NCBI GenBank assembly: GCA_964353405.1 | Contig: CAYGWJ010000420.1 | Coordinates: 1-26,296, forward strand | Direction of reading: 5' to 3' | Length of the DNA stretch: 26,296 nucleotides | Origin: JBGLNJ01 sp964353405 | Lineage (GTDB): Bacteria; Chloroflexota; Anaerolineae; Fen-1058 | Translations under genes and position numbers: made by a program | The notes under the pieces: model-generated | Told to the model about the DNA's origin: nothing | What the model saw: only the letters and a program-made list of their open reading frames with translations | The model's database searches: none | In this document: positions 21,921-26,296 of the stretch, in pieces | Layout: each line of letters begins with the position of its first letter | Numbering within the stretch: position 1 is the stretch's first letter

Positions 21921-22170
21921 CGCCGCGTCCAACCCAATGCCCGGGCCGACGAGCACGCGCGGGTCAACGGGCCGAACCTTTGCAAGCAACCGCGCCAGCA
22001 CGTCCGCCGGGAGTTTGCCGAGGGGAAAGGATGTGCTCATGACAGCATTATGATAGCACAAAACAAGGACGCGGGGAATCGCCGAGATTGACTTGGGAGA
22101 AGTTTGCTATATACTACGTGCAGAGCAGTTGTTCGATGTTGAGTACGGGTATTACCCGAATAGGAACAAG

Positions 22171-23466
22171 ATGCAAGCACAACTAACACTGTTTGAGGAA
22201 CCTCCAGTATTGGCACCAGATTTGAAAGTTGCCAGATCTGGAACTTTCATTGACAACATGGCTCTGCCCGTTCACCGATGGTTTCGCTACCCGGCCGGCT
22301 TTTCCGCACAATGGGTGGGAGAGGTGCTAGAGCAATGGAGCATCAAACGGGGCCAAATCGTCCTCGATCCTTTTGCCGGTTCGGGCACCGTCCCAATTGT
22401 CTGCGATACACTGGGGATAAGTACGATTGGAGTCGAAGCCCACCCAGTTGTGGCCCGCATCTGCAAAGCAAAACTGTTGTGGACGACCCCGGTTGAACAT
22501 GTCACCGAATTCGCAGGGCAAGTCCTGAGATGCGCACGAAGCCAGAATACAAAGATTACAGATCACGCTCTCCTGCTTCAGCGGAGCTATGACGAAGATG
22601 CGCTTGCCGTCTTGGATGGTCTGAAGACCTCGTGGATGTCCCTGCAAGATCGCTCGCCGGAATCCGAGCTGGTCTGGCTTGCACTTACAGCAATTCTCCG
22701 CCCGACATCCAAGGCCGGAACGGCTCAATGGCAATACATCCTTCCCAACAAGACGAAGAAGAAAGTCATCCCTCCGCTATTGGCATTCCAGCAACAGATC
22801 GAAATGATAAAGTCTGATATGAGGTGGATGCAACTTCGTGCGGAGCAGTCACAGGCAGAAATCATCGCGGGCGACGCCCGGACTTTGGCGTCTTCTATAA
22901 CAAGGCAAGTGGACGCCGTCATAACATCTCCCCCTTACGCGAACAACTACGACTATGCCGACGCGTTGCGATTTGAAATGACCTTTTGGGGCGAGGTGAA
23001 CGGATGGGGTGATATCCATGACAAGGCGAGAAAATATCTGATGGTCTCGTCCTCTCAGCATGCTTCACGCGAACGGCTAAAGCTGGAAGACCTCCTTGAA
23101 GGTGAGGTCGTGAAGCCGATCCGAAAGGAACTAGAACAGGTCGTTCACAAATTGGCCGCGGTCAGAGAAAGCCACGGTGGAAAGAAGCACTATCACACAA
23201 TGATCGCGGCATACTGCCGGGACATCGGGCTTGTGCTTCAACAACTACGCCGCGTTTGTAAACCGGGTGCTCGCATGTGCTGGGTCATCGGGGATTCTGC
23301 TCCCTACGGGATTTATTGTCCGATTGAGGAATGGATTGCGGAATTAGCCATGGCAGCGGGATTTGCGAGTTATCACTTCGACAAGTTGCGGGATAGAAAT
23401 ATCAAATGGAAGAATCGAAAACATAGGGTCCCCCTGAAAGAGGGGCTCCTTTGGATTGAGGGGTAG
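22171..23466 (+). CDS. DNA methyltransferase (probable m4C, restriction-modification type)
   Basis: Predicted 431-aa SAM-dependent DNA methyltransferase. The SAM motif DPFAGSGT is at residues 66-73 and the catalytic TSPPY at 252-256. A TSPPY tetrad is more usual for N4-cytosine than N6-adenine enzymes. The motif order (SAM first, catalysis about 180 residues later) leaves room for a recognition domain between them. ATG at 22171 is preferred over an upstream TTG at 22093 because TAGGA lies 5 nt before it and MQAQLTLFEEP is a typical N terminus. Stop and next ATG are 2 nt apart, so the two genes form an operon. The DNA is visibly less GC-rich than upstream genes and carries none of the A-F repeats, consistent with recent acquisition. 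Confidence 0.85.
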   Translation: MQAQLTLFEEPPVLAPDLKVARSGTFIDNMALPVHRWFRYPAGFSAQWVGEVLEQWSIKRGQIVLDPFAGSGTVPIVCDTLGISTIGVEAHPVVARICKAKLLWTTPVEHVTEFAGQVLRCARSQNTKITDHALLLQRSYDEDALAVLDGLKTSWMSLQDRSPESELVWLALTAILRPTSKAGTAQWQYILPNKTKKKVIPPLLAFQQQIEMIKSDMRWMQLRAEQSQAEIIAGDARTLASSITRQVDAVITSPPYANNYDYADALRFEMTFWGEVNGWGDIHDKARKYLMVSSSQHASRERLKLEDLLEGEVVKPIRKELEQVVHKLAAVRESHGGKKHYHTMIAAYCRDIGLVLQQLRRVCKPGARMCWVIGDSAPYGIYCPIEEWIAELAMAAGFASYHFDKLRDRNIKWKNRKHRVPLKEGLLWIEG

Positions 23467-23468
23467 AC

Positions 23469-24338
23469 ATGGCTGAATCGCCAGCACACAAATTCGGACA
23501 GATTATCGGCGGCCTTTTGGAGGGTGTAGTCAGGCCGCAACTTGAGGATTTCTGTCGAAAGCAGGGACTTTACCTTGACCATCAGAAGAGAGACCGCCCG
23601 GCACGGCGCGGACGGAAAGTGTCTTGGGAAGATCAATTCGGGAATACTCATGACCTCGATTTCGTGATCGAACGAAATGGAACCGACGAAACTATCGGCA
23701 GCCCTGTCGCATTCATCGAAGTTGCATGGAGACGCTACACGAAGCACTCGCGCAACAAAGCACAAGAGATTCAGGGCGCAATGCTGCCGTTGGCAGAAAA
23801 GTACAAGTGGAACAACCCATTTCTTGGAACCGTTCTGGCGGGAGTTTTCACCGAAGGTTCTTTGGACCAACTGCGGTCTATGGGTTTCCAGGTATTGTAT
23901 TTCCCATACGACACGCTGGTTGTTGCCTTTCAAACCGAGTCCATTGACATCGGGTTTGACGAGAGCACACCAGACGAGACGTTCCGCAAGACGGCGGAGG
24001 CAATCGAGAATACGCCTCCACAGACCATGACACAAATCAAGGAACACCTTGTCGACGCCAACCGGCAGCAAATCACAGCGTTCTTTGATGCTCTCAACCG
24101 TCGGCTTGGCCGAAATGTGTCGCGGGTTCTTGTCATCCCGTTATATGGGCGAATTAATGAGTTTGCGACCATCAAGGATGCCATCCAGTTTCTTGACCAG
24201 CACCGGATCTATGAGGGCTCGGGCGAGTTCAGGAAATACGAAGTGCAGGTCGAGTTTTCCAACGGCGACAAGGTGCAGGCATTCCTTGACTCCAAGCAGA
24301 GAGTCCGAGAGTTCCTAGAATTTGTTTCAAAGCAGTAG
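23469..24338 (+). CDS. Candidate type II restriction endonuclease
   Basis: Predicted 289-aa soluble protein directly behind the methyltransferase. A possible PD-(D/E)XK core is Asp62/Asp64 in HDLDFVIE, then Glu84 in AFIEVAWRRYTKHS. The usual Lys two residues after Glu is Ala86, but basic residues follow at once (Arg88, Arg89, Lys92). The second half (about 160-289) has no motif I recognise. ATG at 23469 follows the upstream stop by 2 nt. Partnership with the methyltransferase is the main argument for function; the recognition sequence is unknown. Base use matches the methyltransferase, not the sensor genes. Confidence 0.65.
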   Translation: MAESPAHKFGQIIGGLLEGVVRPQLEDFCRKQGLYLDHQKRDRPARRGRKVSWEDQFGNTHDLDFVIERNGTDETIGSPVAFIEVAWRRYTKHSRNKAQEIQGAMLPLAEKYKWNNPFLGTVLAGVFTEGSLDQLRSMGFQVLYFPYDTLVVAFQTESIDIGFDESTPDETFRKTAEAIENTPPQTMTQIKEHLVDANRQQITAFFDALNRRLGRNVSRVLVIPLYGRINEFATIKDAIQFLDQHRIYEGSGEFRKYEVQVEFSNGDKVQAFLDSKQRVREFLEFVSKQ

Positions 24339-24524
24339 GGATCCGACCAACCAGCGCATGGAGCACGATGGACCTGTAAAAGAACAACTTTCGCTCTCGC
24401 CGGCTTGCCAAATCTAGCGGTGGCGGCTGGACGCTTCGCGGGCAAGCTTGTCGGAGCAAAATCGAAGTCATTTCTTTGCGCCCTGCGCCACACCCGCTTG
24501 ACCTTCACCGGGCACAGATTAGCC

Positions 24525-25385
24525 ATGAAAGAGTTTTCGCTCAAACCGCTGCCAACAGATGACGAGTTGGCACATCTGATCCAATCGGGCAACCGCTATC
24601 GCCGCGTTGCGGGTGCGGCGATCGGCGCGGGACTGGGGCTGGTCTATGGAGTGGTCTCTCAAGGCATCAACCCGATCGCGTTTCCCGGCCTGCCTTTTTA
24701 CCAGCCGCCGTACGGACCTGTGGTCAATGCCATGCTGTGTTTTATCGGCGGCGCTCTGTTGGGGCTGGTGAGCGCCTGGCCGCAAGAGTCCGTGTTCGGC
24801 ATCTTGGTCGCCAGCGTCGCCAGCGCCGTGGTTATCGGCGGCACGACGTTGGCAACCGCCCGTACAGATTGGAATTCAGGGCCTGGCGTCCTTTTGACTG
24901 TTCTCATTCTCTTGTTGCCCATCACGGCGATGATGGTACCGATTGTGGCGAGTCTGCGCTGGGCCACAAACAAACAAGAAGAGTCGTACCGGGCGGGTTA
25001 CTTGACCTGGTCACGCGTATGGGCGCCTCTCCTTCTTCTGATTGTAACTGGTGGCTTGGCCGCAACCACGCTTTATCCACCGGAAGCGCGCCCGGCGCTG
25101 GAGCGCGCGAACGCACTGGTGCAAGCTGGGCAGGCGGCTTCCGACACCCATGCTTTGCCCAACCCGTTCAAATCTGAAGCCATGGCGGGATTCCTTGACC
25201 ATGCCAAGGGCGCTTACACGCTGGAATGGAATCGCAAGTTCGACCGCTACGGCGCCGTTATACTGCCTGGAATAGATCTGCGCGAGCAATCCGTGGTCGT
25301 GGTACACATGCAAAACGACTGGACCTTTGCCTGCCTGTTCGCCTCGTTCGATGCCGAGCCGGTATGCAAGAACGTGCCGCGTTAG
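24525..25385 (+). CDS. Multi-pass membrane protein of unknown function
   Basis: Predicted 286-aa protein. A short polar N terminus (MKEFSLKPLPTDDEL) precedes four or five hydrophobic segments in residues about 28-195. A C-terminal soluble part of about 85 residues contains a YTLEWNRKFDRYGAVILPG stretch, and two Cys lie near the end (FACLF, VCKNVPR). No family was recognised. ATG at 24525 is preferred to 24405 because the N terminus before it is not protein-like and the 186-nt gap from the endonuclease then makes sense as a leader. I see no clear ribosome site. GC content is back to that of the sensor region, but no repeat element is present. Confidence 0.7.
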   Translation: MKEFSLKPLPTDDELAHLIQSGNRYRRVAGAAIGAGLGLVYGVVSQGINPIAFPGLPFYQPPYGPVVNAMLCFIGGALLGLVSAWPQESVFGILVASVASAVVIGGTTLATARTDWNSGPGVLLTVLILLLPITAMMVPIVASLRWATNKQEESYRAGYLTWSRVWAPLLLLIVTGGLAATTLYPPEARPALERANALVQAGQAASDTHALPNPFKSEAMAGFLDHAKGAYTLEWNRKFDRYGAVILPGIDLREQSVVVVHMQNDWTFACLFASFDAEPVCKNVPR

Positions 25386-25431
25386 CCAGTCAACGGTGCG
25401 CCCCGAGAACCACCTGCGATGAGCGGCTCCT

Positions 25432-25449
25432 GCTGCGCCGCAGCTTTTT
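25432..25449 (+). terminator. Weak candidate terminator after the membrane protein
   Basis: GCTGC-GCC-GCAGC followed by TTTTT. The stem is only 5 bp with a 3-nt loop. Confidence 0.35.
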
Positions 25450-25514
25450 CGCGCGCAGCCTGTCGCCCACTGAGCGCACGGGACGCGTTGGGGAACCGTA
25501 TGGCCGTTTTGTCG

Positions 25515-25520
25515 TATAAT
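25515..25520 (+). promoter_or_regulatory. Consensus -10 box for the single-domain response regulator
   Basis: TATAAT, perfect consensus, 55 nt before the ATG at 25576. No good -35 at 16-18 nt: TTGGGG at 25488-25493 is 21 nt away. An activator or alternative sigma factor may be needed. Confidence 0.5.
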
Positions 25521-25575
25521 AAGAGGGCTGGGGCAGACTGATTCATAGAGACCCCCCAACGTTTTGGAGAATAAT

Positions 25576-25950
25576 ATGTCGCGATACGCACTCGTGGTAG
25601 ACGATATTCAAGTCGCCGCCGCCACCATCGCAGAAGCGCTTGACCTGCTGGGCTACGAGACTAGAGTCGCCTATGGCTCGCGTCCGGCCATCGAAAGCCT
25701 GGCCCACCGCCTCCCGGACGTGATCCTGCTCGACATCAACATGCCGGGCTTGGACGGCATTGAGGTTTGCCGCTACCTGCGTCGTGATCCGCGCACAGCC
25801 AAGATTCCGATCATCGCCATATCTGTCGAAACCCAGGAAGAGATCGTGGCCCAGGCTCGCAAGGCCGGAGTCAATGCCTTTTTGCCCAAACCCATAGACA
25901 TGGACGCCCTGGAAAAAACTCTGAAACGCCTCCTGCCCCGGCCGCCATGA
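25576..25950 (+). CDS. Single-domain response regulator (receiver only)
   Basis: Predicted 124-aa receiver. Acidic pair in VVDD, phospho-acceptor Asp in ILLDINMPGLDG, Ser in IIAISVE and the conserved Lys in FLPKPID are all in place. No DNA-binding or enzymatic domain follows, so it should act by protein contact (CheY/Spo0F-like) or in a phosphorelay. ATG at 25576 is chosen over TTG at 25564 because TTGGAGA gives a ribosome site just upstream. The gene has its own -10 box and is closed by a strong hairpin at 25990. It is a plausible soluble partner of the hybrid kinase at 12428, but nothing in the sequence proves this. Confidence 0.92.
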   Translation: MSRYALVVDDIQVAAATIAEALDLLGYETRVAYGSRPAIESLAHRLPDVILLDINMPGLDGIEVCRYLRRDPRTAKIPIIAISVETQEEIVAQARKAGVNAFLPKPIDMDALEKTLKRLLPRPP

Positions 25951-25989
25951 GCCAGCTCGCATTGCTGCTCCTGGTTGGTGCGTCTGCAA

Positions 25990-26024
25990 ACAAAAGACCG
26001 CCCACAAAGGAGCGGCCTTTTGTT
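25990..26024. terminator. Rho-independent terminator, probably bidirectional
   Basis: CAAAAGACCGC (25991-26001) pairs with GCGGCCTTTTG (26012-26022) with one mismatch and a 10-nt loop. A/T-rich flanks on both sides could serve transcripts from either strand. Confidence 0.75.
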
Positions 26025-26025
26025 C

Positions 26026-26070
26026 GCGCCGTAGCACTCTACCGGATAACCGGAGGTGTTGCTACGGCGC
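26026..26070. repeat. 45-nt inverted repeat with perfect 11-bp stem
   Basis: GCGCCGTAGCA (26026-26036) and TGCTACGGCGC (26060-26070) are exact reverse complements. The loop holds a smaller CCGG-ATAA-CCGG hairpin. It starts 2 nt past the terminator and is not followed by a T tract. It could be a structured RNA, a protein-binding site or an element of the dispersed repeat type. Confidence 0.6.
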
Positions 26071-26189
26071 TGCGTTTACAGCTATTACTCATATAGCACC
26101 ACCTCCCCTTCTAAAGGATAGCTGGGCGCAAGCGCCAAAGGATGACCGTATTATCGTGCAAGAACCGTAGGCTGTCAAGTGCCCAAACC

Positions 26190-26296
26190 CTACTTGAAAC
26201 GTCCTTCGAGGAACCGGACGACGGCCTCCAGCACTTGCACGATGGTCAAGTCGTCTGTGGGGAGATACACATCACACTCACGTCGCGCGCTTTCAA
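26190..26296 (-). CDS. C-terminal end of an unidentified gene (runs off the window)
   Basis: Minus-strand open frame entering from the window edge, 34 full codons ending ...VVRFLEGRFK and a TAG at 26190-26192. It has protein-like composition (ECDVYLPTDDLTIVQVLEAVV). The family is not recognisable from so little. The 119 nt between it and the 26026 hairpin show nothing I can name. Confidence 0.5.
   Translation of the reverse strand, partial: ESARRECDVYLPTDDLTIVQVLEAVVRFLEGRFK

Larger units (their letters stand above)
21702..22040 (-). pseudogene. Truncated AIR synthase/HypE-like (PurM-type) gene remnant
   Basis: A 112-aa ORF whose start (GKLPADVLARLL, GPGIGLDAAV, then IGWYAVQVNANDIATTGATPCWFLATVLL) resembles the N-terminal part of AIR synthase-related proteins, normally above 300 residues. 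The ATP-binding GxDAAV segment is present. The usual stretch between it and the IGWYAVQVNAND motif is replaced by repeat D (TPLKGVLG). The protein ends at repeat A (RLSTPSGLFE), so the remaining two thirds are missing. The stop overlaps the methyltransferase ATG (ATGA), which may be why the reading frame is kept. ATG at 22040 is preferred to 22061. CATAAT 7 nt upstream could be a -10 for a nearly leaderless message. Confidence 0.65.

Noticed and set aside
22093..22170. Upstream TTG start for the DNA methyltransferase
   Set aside because: Rare start with no ribosome site; the ATG at 22171 has TAGGA 5 nt before it and a typical N-terminal sequence.
24405..24524. Longer N terminus for the membrane protein
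   Set aside because: The extra 40 residues look like translated leader and have no domain; the ATG at 24525 begins a normal polar N terminus.

Overview
The window is GC-rich bacterial DNA that looks like Chloroflexota (Anaerolineae-like). This is inferred from very long polypeptides built of serial GAF domains, a zinc-ribbon threonine synthase, and N-terminally TM-anchored GAF proteins ending in a partial GAF. No rRNA, tRNA or CRISPR array was seen.

Region 1 (about 40-19396, + strand) reads as one long transcription unit. Four sensor-only genes (107-2302, 2308-3819, 3816-8810, 8812-12330) are packed with 1-5 nt gaps or a 4 nt overlap. They encode TM, PAS, Cache, HAMP and GAF modules but no kinase, cyclase, GGDEF, EAL or MCP output. 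A 97 nt gap leads to a 1749-aa hybrid histidine kinase (12428-17677) with five or six GAF modules, HisKA, HATPase and two receivers. 24 nt further on is a threonine synthase-like PLP enzyme fused to a receiver (17702-19396). I infer a multi-subunit sensory array feeding one kinase, with a receiver-tagged metabolic enzyme as a possible output.

Region 2 (19436-22040, - strand) is a translationally coupled cluster. It holds a remnant of an AIR synthase/HypE-like gene (112 aa), an RsmC-type tandem methyltransferase (ATGA overlap) and an EamA transporter (TGATG overlap).

Region 3 (22171-24338, + strand) is a visibly less GC-rich DNA methyltransferase followed 2 nt later by a candidate PD-(D/E)XK endonuclease, a probable restriction-modification pair.

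Region 4 (24525-26296) holds a multi-pass membrane protein, a single-domain response regulator with its own -10 box and a good terminator, a 45-nt perfect-stem hairpin, and the C-terminal end of a minus-strand gene.

The most striking signal is not a gene. Regions 1 and 2 carry about 35 copies of at least six families of short, mostly palindromic repeats (called A-F here) inside the protein-coding sequences. All keep the reading frame, and most lie in loops, inter-domain linkers or the first codons of genes. Comparison of paralogous GAF and receiver domains within the window shows several as insertions of about 18, 24 or 27 nt. They resemble in concept the Rickettsia palindromic elements, but the sequences are different and several families coexist. 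None occurs in regions 3 or 4.
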